A stretch of DNA of 48,049 bases from an uncultured Christensenellaceae bacterium (GTDB taxonomy: Bacteria; Bacillota; Clostridia; Christensenellales; CAG-314), in assembly GCA_910586905.1 (NCBI GenBank), contig CAJUIV010000008.1:1-48049 (forward strand), in the 5' to 3' direction. The position numbers and the translations under genes are program-made. Each line of letters begins with the position of its first letter. Position 1 is the first letter of the stretch. Below are positions 33,328 to 41,406 of this stretch, piece by piece. The notes under the pieces were generated by a model. That model did no database searches. It was given only the letters and a program-made list of their open reading frames with translations, and was not told the DNA's origin.

Positions 33328-34757
33328 TATTTCGTCCTCCCTTTAACTACTTGGGATTCTCCGCCGCGTTTCGTAACGTCTGCCATATCGCAGCCGAGTT
33401 CGCGCGCGATTATTTCCATAATACGCGGAGTACAAAATCCCGCTTGACAACGCCCCATACCCGCGCGGGTACGGCGCTTAACTCCGTCCAAATCTTTTGC
33501 GCCTACGGGACGACGTATACTGTCTACTATTTCTCCTTCCGTAACGACCTCGCAGCGGCAAACGATTTTACCGTATAACGGATTTTGATCGATAAGTTTT
33601 TCACGTTCGGTATTGGATAATTTGGAAAATTGCGGAATACCTTTGCGTTTGGATTCGAAATGAAGTTTTTGTTTTAAAGCAAGTTTGCCTGCAACCGACT
33701 GCGCAATATCCACAGCGATTGCGGGAGCGCAAGAAAGTCCGGGACTTTCGATTCCTGCAACGTTGTAAAATCCGTTTACACTGCTTTCGCCAACTACAAA
33801 GTCATCTCCGTCCAAATGAGCGCGAAGACCGGAAAACTGCGTTATTATATTGCGTCTTGCGAGCGTGGGAACGGTCAAGCTTGCCTTTGCAAACGCATCG
33901 TTGAGTTCTGCCGCCGTCGTGTTAACGTCATCTTTGTCCTCAACGTCCGTAGCCGTCGGTCCTACAAGGATATTTCCATGCGTCGTAGGCGTAACCAATA
34001 CTCCTTTGCCCATTTTAGTAGGAAGCTGGAACATAGTATGGTCTGCAAGATATCCGCACGTTTTATCCATCAAAACGTAGTCGCCTTTACGCGCCGTTAT
34101 ACGCAGTTTTTCGCCGCATACCATATTGTTGATAACGTCGGCGTACACTCCTGCGGCGTTGATAACTACTTTCGCTCGCTCAGAATATCCGTCAGCGCAA
34201 GTAACGGTAAAACCGTTTCCGTCGTTTATTACGGACGTTACTTCCGATAAGAAACGGAATTCTACGCCGTTAACCGCCGCGTTTTCCGCATAAGCAACCG
34301 TCATTTCGTACGGCGAAACTATACCTCCGCTAGGAACAACCAACGCCGCTACAGCTTTATCCGAAACGTACGGTTCGAGCTTTTTTATTTCATCGCTGCC
34401 CTTTACGATATACATCCCTTTTACGCCGTTTGTAATACCGCGATTTAAAAGTTCATCCAATCCGCCGATTTGCGATTCGTCAAAGCACAAGACGATAGAA
34501 CCGTTGCGCCGGAAAGGAAAATCGAGTTCGCGGCTGAGCTCGTCGAACATAGCGTTTCCCATAACGTTGTACTTTGCTTTTAACGTGCCGGGTTTCGCGT
34601 CGTATCCGCCGTGAACGATACCGCTATTTGCTTTACTTGTGCCGACGGACACGTCGTTGCCGCGCTCTAAGAGCAACACGTTTGCTTGGTATCTTGCCAA
34701 TTCGCGAGCAATACCGCAGCCGATAACTCCGCCGCCGATAATAATTACGTCTTTCAT
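33327..34757 (-). CDS. Glycerol-3-phosphate dehydrogenase-type FAD oxidoreductase with BFD-like [2Fe-2S] domain
   Basis: A 476-residue DAO-family flavoprotein of the GlpA/GlpD group, predicted to oxidise glycerol 3-phosphate to dihydroxyacetone phosphate. The FAD loop is VIIIGGGVIGCGIARELARY. The substrate region includes NSGIVHGGYDAKPGTLKAK and VVINAAGVYADVIN. From about residue 395 a BFD-like domain binds a cluster through CRCE...GMGRCQAGFCTPR. It is first in a tightly coupled operon with the second flavoprotein and DUF1667, with glpK downstream. No GlpF facilitator lies in the window. Confidence 0.9.
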   Translation of the reverse strand: MKDVIIIGGGVIGCGIARELARYQANVLLLERGNDVSVGTSKANSGIVHGGYDAKPGTLKAKYNVMGNAMFDELSRELDFPFRRNGSIVLCFDESQIGGLDELLNRGITNGVKGMYIVKGSDEIKKLEPYVSDKAVAALVVPSGGIVSPYEMTVAYAENAAVNGVEFRFLSEVTSVINDGNGFTVTCADGYSERAKVVINAAGVYADVINNMVCGEKLRITARKGDYVLMDKTCGYLADHTMFQLPTKMGKGVLVTPTTHGNILVGPTATDVEDKDDVNTTAAELNDAFAKASLTVPTLARRNIITQFSGLRAHLDGDDFVVGESSVNGFYNVAGIESPGLSCAPAIAVDIAQSVAGKLALKQKLHFESKRKGIPQFSKLSNTEREKLIDQNPLYGKIVCRCEVVTEGEIVDSIRRPVGAKDLDGVKRRTRAGMGRCQAGFCTPRIMEIIARELGCDMADVTKRGGESQVVKGRTK

Positions 34758-35027
34758 TTAATGATTTTAACCCCCATATTTGTTTTTAGGTTACGTTTAC
34801 CCGCCGGCGTTTTTCGGCAAACGCAAACGGAACAAAACTTGTACATTGTATATTATAATTGATTAAAACGCCGATTTCAAGACGAAATCAAAAAATATTA
34901 ACGAACTTATGCAAAAATATTTTCGCGTTAAAATACGACGTTAACAGCCGATAAAATTTAAGCGACGGTAACCGAAAACGATTACTGCCGCTTTTTTAAG
35001 TCTTGTTTTTATGACAACAATCGTTGC
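34758..35027. other. Intergenic stretch, nothing recognised
   Basis: About 270 bases between same-strand genes, A/T-rich. It must contain the promoter of the glycerol operon, but no pair of boxes with good spacing stood out. Confidence 0.4.
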
Positions 35028-35056
35028 AAAAGACAAGACGGGATTTAACCCGTCTT
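35028..35056 (-). terminator. Terminator of the membrane hydrolase gene
   Basis: An 8-bp perfect stem (AAGACGGG / CCCGTCTT, loop of 6) followed by GTCTTTT on the minus strand, 16 bases past the stop codon. Confidence 0.75.
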
Positions 35057-35072
35057 ATCCGCTTTTACAAAC

Positions 35073-37364
35073 TTAAGCCCCATAGAACCAAGAAACAGCG
35101 CCGCTGACAGACGTGTTGGCGCAGGCAATAAACGTCATTATCAAAGCGTTCACCAAACCCGCAAGCCATGCGTTTCCGGTACGAGTGTACATTCTTCTTG
35201 CAACTACGGTTGCGATAGCCACGCAAGGAATGATAGGATAGCAAGCAATGAAGAACAGCTTGTTTGCTCCGTCAATCAATGCGCCCGTGTTGATGAAGTA
35301 GGAGTTTTGATTCCACAAAAGTATTATGATACCTATTACGTTGAAGAATACGTTGATAGCAATCGTAGCCCATTCGGGAAGGTCTTTAACTCTGAAGTTT
35401 TGGCTCATTGCCGCAGAAATCATGTAGAACACGAAGAACAACGGTACGTATTTGAGCATGGAAACTATTTTTACGGTATCGAACACTCTTATATCGAAAG
35501 TCCAAATACGGAAGTCTACTACCGTCCAGCTCCAAAGCAACTGCACTACGCCGTAGAAAATACCTACGAGAAGCAAAGCGAGAAGAGGAGTTTTGAGAAC
35601 GTTTTGCCAGCTTCTGATTTTGAAACCGTCAAACGGATGTTCGTCGTAGGAAGCGAAATCGTCGCCGTAAACAAAAACGTTAATGCATCTGTTGATTGCC
35701 CAAATTACACCGGAAACCACAAGCGCGAACGCCGCGCAGCAAATTCCCCAAAACGCAATAGTTCCTACGTTAGCGTAAATATAGCCTTCGCTTGCTTGGA
35801 ATAGTTTACTGAATCCAGTTAAAGTACTCCACTCGCCGGCGTGTTGCAAACTATACGCTCCAAACCAGGCGGTGAGAATTCCGCTCAGCCAATACGTTAC
35901 GTGTTTGCGAGGCTTTTTGAGAAGCAGCGGAGCTTCGGAAACTTCGCCTTTGACGGAAGCGAACAGACGCGTACCGAGAAGCAAATCGAGTACGGGGAAC
36001 AGCATACCGAACAAACCGAGGAATCCGAGAAGAGCAAACGCTTCTTTAAGCCACCACGTTTGATTTGTGGGAGCCATATATCTGTAACCCTCGGTTACGC
36101 CGAACGCGTTATAGAAAAAGTCGATAACGTTTGCAGCCGTTTTAACGGAAAAGTGATTCATAGGGTGAGTTTCTCTTGCCTCGTATACTACGCGCAAGCT
36201 GTTTCCTACCGCTCCGATTGCTTCGCCTTTACGCTCTACGCTGGCAAGTTTTTTGCCGTTAGGCTCTGCCACAAGCGCTCCGTTAACATAAATTCCGCCG
36301 TTTACGGTAGTCCAATCCTCAAGCTCTGCTGGATTACGCCCTGTAAAGGTTACGGCTTGACTGGATTGAAGATAATACGTTGAATTACCCGTTTTAGTAA
36401 GATTATAATACTGTTTATTGGGTCTGAATTTATCTTCGGAAGTTTGTTTTACGTATTCGTCTTTAACTTTTAGATAGTAATTGGTATAGTTAAGTTCGGT
36501 TACGCTGTCTTTATTTACGGGAACGTAAGTTTCTTCTTTCAAATTGGAAGAAAAGAAGAACTCGTCGCTGGAAGCCTTTACAACGCCTACGGCGACAACG
36601 TTTTCGCCAATATTTTTATTATCCGTGGGATTATTTGCCTGAACAAGTCCCGCAGAGATAATTCCCATATTGTTGCCGGCTTTAAAATTTGCGTCAGTAC
36701 GCTTGCCTGTTACTCTTCCGTCCATAGTAAGCGCACTGGTTGTAGCCATACCGCCCATAGAGTGTCCTGAAACGGCGATTTTGTCCTTTGCAACATACGG
36801 TAAATTATACAAATATTTAGCGGCATCCACCATGGGTTTTCCGTATGTCATATAACTATCTTCCGTATAGTTATGTCCGTGTTGACCGCGGTCGATAACT
36901 AACACTACGTATCCGCGACGGACCATTTCTATTGCGTTTTGCAATTGCATTTCGCGGTTATTATATAAACCGTGCGTAAACACTACTGCAGGCGCGGGAT
37001 GTTCGGCGCTTGCTTTTTTGGGTGTATACAAAATACCCGACGTTACACTACCGCTAACAGTGTACGGCTTTTCGACTGCTTCCTCGCCATCGTCAACAGG
37101 AGTAAGCATTATAGTACCTTTGTTAGTTTCGTTACGCAAGTCTTCGACCTTAGCCGACCAACCGGCAGTTTGAACTAACGAACCGACCATTGTCGCTAGC
37201 AAGATAAGAACAAGGCAACACGCAAGCATAAATACGTTACGCTTGTTTTTGTTTCGCCAAAGTTTTAAAAACCAGTTATCCTTTTTGGGAGCGGGCGCTT
37301 CCGTTTGAGGAGCTTCTGTTTGCTGAACTTCGACTTGCTGAGTCTCTTGAATTTGATCGCTCAT
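35073..37364 (-). CDS. Alpha/beta hydrolase fused to a multi-helix membrane domain
   Basis: 763 residues. The first 40 are Gln/Glu/Pro-rich (QETQQVEVQQTEAPQTEAPA), then one transmembrane helix (about 43-65). An alpha/beta hydrolase domain outside the membrane runs from about 95 to 430: oxyanion FTHGLYN, VLVIDRGQHGHN, nucleophile S202 in VSGHSMGGMATT, and a likely catalytic His in ETHPMNHFS. From about 450 there are roughly eight hydrophobic helices (for example LLGFLGLFGMLFPVLDLLLG and VPLFFVFYMISAAM). Substrate unknown; ester or peptide cleavage at the cell surface is plausible. AGGAGG precedes the ATG. The predicted promoter contains a nine-G tract. Confidence 0.82.
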   Translation of the reverse strand: MSDQIQETQQVEVQQTEAPQTEAPAPKKDNWFLKLWRNKNKRNVFMLACCLVLILLATMVGSLVQTAGWSAKVEDLRNETNKGTIMLTPVDDGEEAVEKPYTVSGSVTSGILYTPKKASAEHPAPAVVFTHGLYNNREMQLQNAIEMVRRGYVVLVIDRGQHGHNYTEDSYMTYGKPMVDAAKYLYNLPYVAKDKIAVSGHSMGGMATTSALTMDGRVTGKRTDANFKAGNNMGIISAGLVQANNPTDNKNIGENVVAVGVVKASSDEFFFSSNLKEETYVPVNKDSVTELNYTNYYLKVKDEYVKQTSEDKFRPNKQYYNLTKTGNSTYYLQSSQAVTFTGRNPAELEDWTTVNGGIYVNGALVAEPNGKKLASVERKGEAIGAVGNSLRVVYEARETHPMNHFSVKTAANVIDFFYNAFGVTEGYRYMAPTNQTWWLKEAFALLGFLGLFGMLFPVLDLLLGTRLFASVKGEVSEAPLLLKKPRKHVTYWLSGILTAWFGAYSLQHAGEWSTLTGFSKLFQASEGYIYANVGTIAFWGICCAAFALVVSGVIWAINRCINVFVYGDDFASYDEHPFDGFKIRSWQNVLKTPLLALLLVGIFYGVVQLLWSWTVVDFRIWTFDIRVFDTVKIVSMLKYVPLFFVFYMISAAMSQNFRVKDLPEWATIAINVFFNVIGIIILLWNQNSYFINTGALIDGANKLFFIACYPIIPCVAIATVVARRMYTRTGNAWLAGLVNALIMTFIACANTSVSGAVSWFYGA

Positions 37365-37577
37365 GTCAAATTCCTCCTAATAAATTTTTCTATTAAATAC
37401 TCTTTTCTGCAAAGAATATAAAATACGGTTTTCGCGCGCGGTTTTACTTGTACGCGGCAATATTTAAATAAAAAATAAAACGATAAATTTACAAATTATT
37501 GATTTTATAATTTATCGCCCTACTGTAATTTATTATCTAAAATAGCATAATAAAACAAAAATGTATAATACTTATTT

Positions 37578-37607
37578 ATTATACCCCCCCCCGTGCAGTA
37601 ATGTCAA
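37578..37607 (-). promoter_or_regulatory. Promoter with poly-G spacer (candidate phase-variable)
   Basis: Consensus -35 TTGACA (37602-37607) and consensus -10 TATAAT (37578-37583) are separated by 18 bases. Nine of these, directly next to the -10, are an uninterrupted G run on the minus strand. Gain or loss of a G would change the spacing around the optimum of 17. It would drive the membrane hydrolase with a leader of about 205 nt. Confidence 0.7.
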
Positions 37608-37995
37608 TATGTTTTGCAAATAATAAAAAGAAATATAAAACGTTCGCGTTTGATAGTGATAAAGAACGTCAACACGCTCTCACTTTACAACGGCGAACGA
37701 ATAAACGGAATATAATCTTTATAGATTACAGAGAATAGTTTAAAAGCAATGATAATCGAATTTAAAATGGTAATGAAGCAAACCGTTTTGCCAAACTGCA
37801 ACATATAATATCCATAACATACTTTACACGACGCTCAATAATTAAAAAACAAGGTTAAAAATAATAATTGATATTTAAATTGCATACTGAAAATATTAAC
37901 GCAAGATACTTGCTTTTACGTAAAATGCACTACTTAATAGTTGGAACAACGATTAAGCAATCAAAAACTCGATACAATCATTAAACGATAAATAA
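37608..37995. other. A/T-rich intergenic stretch, nothing recognised
   Basis: About 390 bases between the hydrolase promoter and the tRNA-Gln promoter. No open frame, hairpin or repeat of note. Confidence 0.5.
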
Positions 37996-38024
37996 TTGAC
38001 AAAAAAAACAAATAGTTATATACT
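37996..38024 (+). promoter_or_regulatory. Promoter of tRNA-Gln
   Basis: Consensus -35 TTGACA (37996-38001), 17 bases, and -10 TATACT (38019-38024), ending 11 bases before the tRNA. Confidence 0.85.
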
Positions 38025-38035
38025 TACTATATTAT

Positions 38036-38110
38036 TGGGGTATAGCCAAGCGGTAAGGCAACGGATTCTGACTCCGTCATTCGCAGGTTCAAATCCTGCT
38101 ACCCTAGCCA
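38036..38110 (+). tRNA. tRNA-Gln (anticodon CUG)
   Basis: 75 nt with encoded CCA. The acceptor TGGGGTA pairs with TACCCTA (one G-U pair). The anticodon stem ACGGA/TCCGT encloses the loop TTCTGAC with anticodon CTG (38068-38070). The T arm is GCAGG TTCAAAT CCTGC. The discriminator is G. Its 3' part is duplicated at both sides of the downstream island. Confidence 0.97.
38066..38110 (+). repeat. Attachment-site repeat, copy A (inside tRNA-Gln)
   Basis: The 45-bp 3' part of the tRNA, from TTCTGACTCC in the anticodon loop to CCA, is repeated exactly at 45964-46008. This is the usual crossover region for tyrosine recombinases that use tRNA genes. Confidence 0.85.
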
Positions 38111-38139
38111 AACGCGAACTTCGCTTTTAAGTCGCAACG

Positions 38140-38173
38140 AAAATGGATTGCAAAAACGCAATCCATTTTCATT
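38140..38173 (+). terminator. Hairpin after tRNA-Gln
   Basis: A 12-bp perfect stem (AAAATGGATTGC / GCAATCCATTTT) with a 6-nt loop, followed by CATT. It now probably ends the tRNA transcript and would have arrived with the inserted DNA. Confidence 0.6.
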
Positions 38174-38274
38174 GCTTCCATTATGCTCGTTCGCTCGTCT
38201 TTCAGTTAGACGGACAGTGTGAAATGACGTAGCGTTTCGTTGCACTCCACTTACTTTTTGCTTTCGCAAAAACA

Positions 38275-38303
38275 CAAATCCTGCTACCCTAGCCATTTTG
38301 AGT
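38275..38303 (+). repeat. Attachment-site repeat, copy B
   Basis: 29 bp, starting CAAATCCTGC and ending in CCATTTTGAGT, identical to 45988-46016. It matches the tRNA over 21 bp up to CCA. Because TTTTGAGT is shared only with the right-hand copy, copies B and C are the closer pair and may bound the younger element. Confidence 0.75.
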
Positions 38304-38394
38304 CTCCTTTTATTTATTTTTGCGCGGAACCGTAATTAGATTCCGTTATTGCAAATATCTCCTTTGGGTATTTCCGCAAAATAGCGCGCCGCTG

Positions 38395-38462
38395 TTGGTA
38401 ACTAAGTTCGTGATGTTTGGGTAATTGCTGTTAGTTACCGATACGCGCCAAATAAGGCGTAT
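38395..38462. other. oriT-like region
   Basis: A 9-bp inverted repeat (GGTAACTAA 38397-38405, TTAGTTACC 38431-38439) is followed directly by GATACGCGCC and a second inverted pair (ATACGC / GCGTAT). An inverted repeat next to a GCGCC-type nick region resembles the transfer origins of MOBQ-type plasmids. No open frame covers it, and a relaxase-like fragment lies 4 kb away in the same island. This is inference from pattern only. Confidence 0.4.
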
Positions 38463-38603
38463 GTTCGGTTGCGGCTCTGGAATTGCTTGCCTACGTCGTA
38501 TCGTCATTAAGCAAGTCAAGTCCGTTTTGCGGATTAGGTTTTAGTCTTTGTTTTGCTTCTTGAATTTTTCGAGTTCGCTATCGAAAAAATAAGACTGCGA
38601 TAC

Positions 38604-38708
38604 GCAGTGTTAACACTGCACCACACTTTGCGTGTGTCTACGCTTTCAGCGTGTATCTTGCCTTGTCGTCGTTGCGAACATGCCCTTGCAAGCAAGCATC
38701 TTCGCAAC
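38604..38708. other. Cluster of four consecutive hairpins
   Basis: A palindrome GCAGTGTTAACACTGC (38604-38619), CACAC/GTGTG (38622-38636), ACGCT/AGCGT (38640-38652) and GTTGCGAA/TTCGCAAC (38671-38708) lie in series. The region is non-coding, next to the oriT-like sequence. Such clusters occur in transfer and replication origins. The 38304-38728 stretch otherwise contains no gene. Confidence 0.5.
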
Positions 38709-38728
38709 TCGGCACATCATATCCGTTA

Positions 38729-38926
38729 TTAGATTTTTTCTAACAACGCTTTATAACCTGCCTCGATAAGTTGCACCTTGGTGTAACCGTATTTTTTAAG
38801 AAACCCGTTGATCTCTTCCGCTTTTTCTCTGGGGACGCTTGTGCCCCATATCATATTTTTTGCTTTTCTTTCCTCTCTGTGGGCTTCTTCGTATCTCTTG
38901 TCCTTCGCTGCTCTAGGCTTTTCCAT
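38729..38926 (-). CDS. Small DNA-binding-type protein of mobile elements (RHH-like)
   Basis: 65 residues: a basic N-terminus (MEKPRAAKDKRYEEAHREER), then MIWGTSVPREKAEEINGFLK and KYGYTKVQLIEAGYKALLEK. A short strand followed by two helices is the layout of ribbon-helix-helix proteins such as relaxosome accessory factors or antitoxins. AAAGGTG precedes the ATG. A near-consensus promoter with a perfect inverted repeat just downstream of its -10 suggests self-repression. It lies beside the oriT-like region, favouring a MobC-like role, but the family is not certain. Confidence 0.6.
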   Translation of the reverse strand: MEKPRAAKDKRYEEAHREERKAKNMIWGTSVPREKAEEINGFLKKYGYTKVQLIEAGYKALLEKI

Positions 38927-38947
38927 ATCAACACCTTTTAAATTTAT

Positions 38948-39000
38948 TGTCGTATTTATACGACAAACACATTATACTACCTATTGCCGACGGAGTCAAG
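38948..39000 (-). promoter_or_regulatory. Promoter and palindromic operator of the small DNA-binding gene
   Basis: -35 TTGACT (38995-39000) and consensus -10 TATAAT (38972-38977), 17-base spacer. Starting four bases downstream of the -10 is the perfect inverted repeat TTGTCGTAT-TT-ATACGACAA (38948-38967), well placed for a dimeric repressor to block initiation. Confidence 0.7.
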
Positions 39001-39184
39001 TAGTTTTTAAGATTATGCGACTTAAATTACCGTACTATCGAATTTCATTTTGTCAATTATAACCGAAAGGACGAATGCATGAACGCTTTCGTCCCCGAGC
39101 GGTTAAATATTAAGTATTAGTTGTAGTAAACTTATAATTAAAATGTATAAGTTTAGATAAATTTGCACTTGCAGTAATCGTATT

Positions 39185-39967
39185 CTATTTGTAATCTTTG
39201 TTTTTGAGCAACGTACCTACAAACGGTATCGTAGCAAATTCCTGCGGGTTACTTCTGATAATGTAATCGATATAATTTCCCACCATCAACGCGTATGCGT
39301 AGTATCCCATCGGGTTCGGATGGAAGCCCAGCCCAAACGATTTACGCATTTCTGCATCGTATACGGGTGCATGCGCAGTCATATTTAGCAAATACGTAAA
39401 CTCAAACATATCGCACAATTTGGCGAGTTCGCTTGCGATATAACGGATATCACTATCACATGCTTCGCCACGCAGTTGCGGAGTTACAACAAAAATACGC
39501 GCGTTGGGCTCTATTGTTTTAAGTTTGGAAACGATTTTGCCCATATTACCGAAAAACGTATCGGCATTATCCTGCGGACAATTCACGTTGACGTCCTTGA
39601 CGCTTCCCAGCGGATGCCCGAACACGAACGAATCGTTGTTGCCCAACGCAATAATATACGCTTGATTCCATTGCCAAAATCCGTTTGCGTCCGCCCAACT
39701 TTGAACGTACTCGCGCGCAGTCATTCCTCCGCGGGAATAATTGTTGTATTTTGTTCCAGTAATTCGCTCTAAAACGGCGGGCCACGAGTACTCGTACATA
39801 TCGGTATAAACTATATTTCCGTTTTCATCGTGACTTTCAAACTCGCCCGACGCCAAAGAATCCCCTATCACGCCTATTTGCTTGAATACTCCGGCAAAAC
39901 CGCAGGTTTCCTTCAAATTGTCCAGAGGCTTTTCGTTTTTGCCGATTTCAAAACGCTTGTAATCCAT
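39185..39967 (-). CDS. SGNH/GDSL hydrolase
   Basis: A 260-residue esterase-type enzyme without signal peptide, so likely cytosolic. Block I is IGVIGDSLASGEF (nucleophile Ser), block II YNNYSRGGMTAREY (Gly), block III YIIALGNNDSFVF (Asn), and block V LGFHPNPMGYYAYALMVGNY (His). AAGGAG precedes the ATG, two bases after the MFS stop. Being co-transcribed with a transporter and a TrmB regulator suggests it deacylates an imported compound such as an acylated sugar. Confidence 0.88.
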   Translation of the reverse strand: MDYKRFEIGKNEKPLDNLKETCGFAGVFKQIGVIGDSLASGEFESHDENGNIVYTDMYEYSWPAVLERITGTKYNNYSRGGMTAREYVQSWADANGFWQWNQAYIIALGNNDSFVFGHPLGSVKDVNVNCPQDNADTFFGNMGKIVSKLKTIEPNARIFVVTPQLRGEACDSDIRYIASELAKLCDMFEFTYLLNMTAHAPVYDAEMRKSFGLGFHPNPMGYYAYALMVGNYIDYIIRSNPQEFATIPFVGTLLKNKDYK

Positions 39968-39969
39968 AA

Positions 39970-41406
39970 TTATTCTCCTTGATTTTTTTCTTTAACTTTT
40001 TTGGGTTTATCCCATTCGGTACCCGTAACCGCTTTAAGATCCAGTCCGCGAGTTTCGCCGACAAACAGCCACATTATTACAATTGCGCCTACAAGCCCCG
40101 GAACCGTCAAGCCCAAATACATATAACCGAACATACTTTCGGGAATGATAGGCAGCAGTATCATAGTAATAACTGTTGCAAGTCCGCCCATAACTCCGTT
40201 AAGCAACGTATTGATTACCGTAACCGACGAACGCAAGTTTGTAGGAGACGATTCGGAAAACATAATTCCTCCAATGGTATCGCCCGCGCCCCAGTAACTG
40301 CCCATAAAACCGCCGATAGCAAAACCCGTCAAATACGGAGTCCACTTGAACATTCCGCTGAAAATAAACAGCAAATAGCACGCCAACGCCGAACACGACA
40401 TTGCGATTATTGTTACTTTACGTCCAAATTTGTCTGACACAAAGCCGGAAATCAATGTAAACAGCGCGTTGCCGACGGGATACAAAAACAAAGCAAGAGT
40501 TATTTCTGCTTCCGTCATCAGCGCTGACTTTGCCATGACCGTACTGTACGTTGCCGTACCTAACGAAGCAAGATAGAAGCAACAACAAGCAATAATCAAA
40601 AAGCGCAACTGCCTGTGTTTGAAGGCAAATTTTACTGCGTTCAATATTCCGCCTTGCGCGTTTTGCTCGCGTTCTTCCTTACTGCGCTGTTCACGCTCCT
40701 CAACGGGAGTTTTTAGGTACTCTATTCTCTTTGTCAAAAATGCGTTTGTTTCCTTGGCAAAAAGCAATGCGAACAGAGACATAACAAAGCCGATAATTGC
40801 AGGAACAAGATACACTACATGCCAGCGTTCGCTAACGTTTTGCATCAACGTTGCGCGAAGCAGCGGAACAAGTAACGTGCCAAGTATTGCTACCGCTTTT
40901 ACGATTGCGTAATTACGCGCGCGAGATTTTTCATCGGAGCACTCCAGTATGTACACGCACTGCATATCGTGCGATACCATAAAGCCCATTAACGTGCCGC
41001 CTATCATATAAACGTATATATCTTTGGACAGGTACACAAGAAACAGACCCAACCCCATACATAGCGTATTGATAACTAAAAACGGTTTACGCCCGAATCT
41101 ATCTGCAAGTGGACGATAGAAAACAATAAGCAACGTTACCGGATAGGATATAAAACCTATCGCGGAAAAAAGAGATAAACCTGCGCCGTATTCCATACCC
41201 ATATTTTTTACGAAAAATTCCGTAATGATATTAGACTGAAACTGAATGGATATAGTCGATGCGATTTCATCCGTAATGTAAATGAGCGATAAAATCATAA
41301 ACAAGTATATAAGATAAAACTTGTTGCTTCTTGCGCCCAACTGCTTTTCGCGACGGATAAGCTCTTTGGCTTCACGCGCCTGTAATCGTTCAATGTTTTT
41401 TGCCAT
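39970..41406 (-). CDS. MFS transporter
   Basis: A 478-residue permease with about 12 hydrophobic helices. It has the MFS loop motif RPLADRFGRKPF after helix 2 and VSDKFGRKVTII in the second half. The central loop is long and charged (VEEREQRSKEEREQNAQGG). AAGGAG inside the end of the TrmB gene points to the ATG at 41406 (MAKNIERLQAR) rather than one 11 codons upstream. Substrate unknown; a sugar or glycoside fits the neighbours. Confidence 0.88.
   Translation of the reverse strand: MAKNIERLQAREAKELIRREKQLGARSNKFYLIYLFMILSLIYITDEIASTISIQFQSNIITEFFVKNMGMEYGAGLSLFSAIGFISYPVTLLIVFYRPLADRFGRKPFLVINTLCMGLGLFLVYLSKDIYVYMIGGTLMGFMVSHDMQCVYILECSDEKSRARNYAIVKAVAILGTLLVPLLRATLMQNVSERWHVVYLVPAIIGFVMSLFALLFAKETNAFLTKRIEYLKTPVEEREQRSKEEREQNAQGGILNAVKFAFKHRQLRFLIIACCCFYLASLGTATYSTVMAKSALMTEAEITLALFLYPVGNALFTLISGFVSDKFGRKVTIIAMSCSALACYLLFIFSGMFKWTPYLTGFAIGGFMGSYWGAGDTIGGIMFSESSPTNLRSSVTVINTLLNGVMGGLATVITMILLPIIPESMFGYMYLGLTVPGLVGAIVIMWLFVGETRGLDLKAVTGTEWDKPKKVKEKNQGE

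Noticed and set aside
38099..38296. 65-codon minus-strand open frame spanning tRNA-Gln's end and attachment copy B
   Set aside because: It is antisense to the tRNA and to a hairpin, without a ribosome site.
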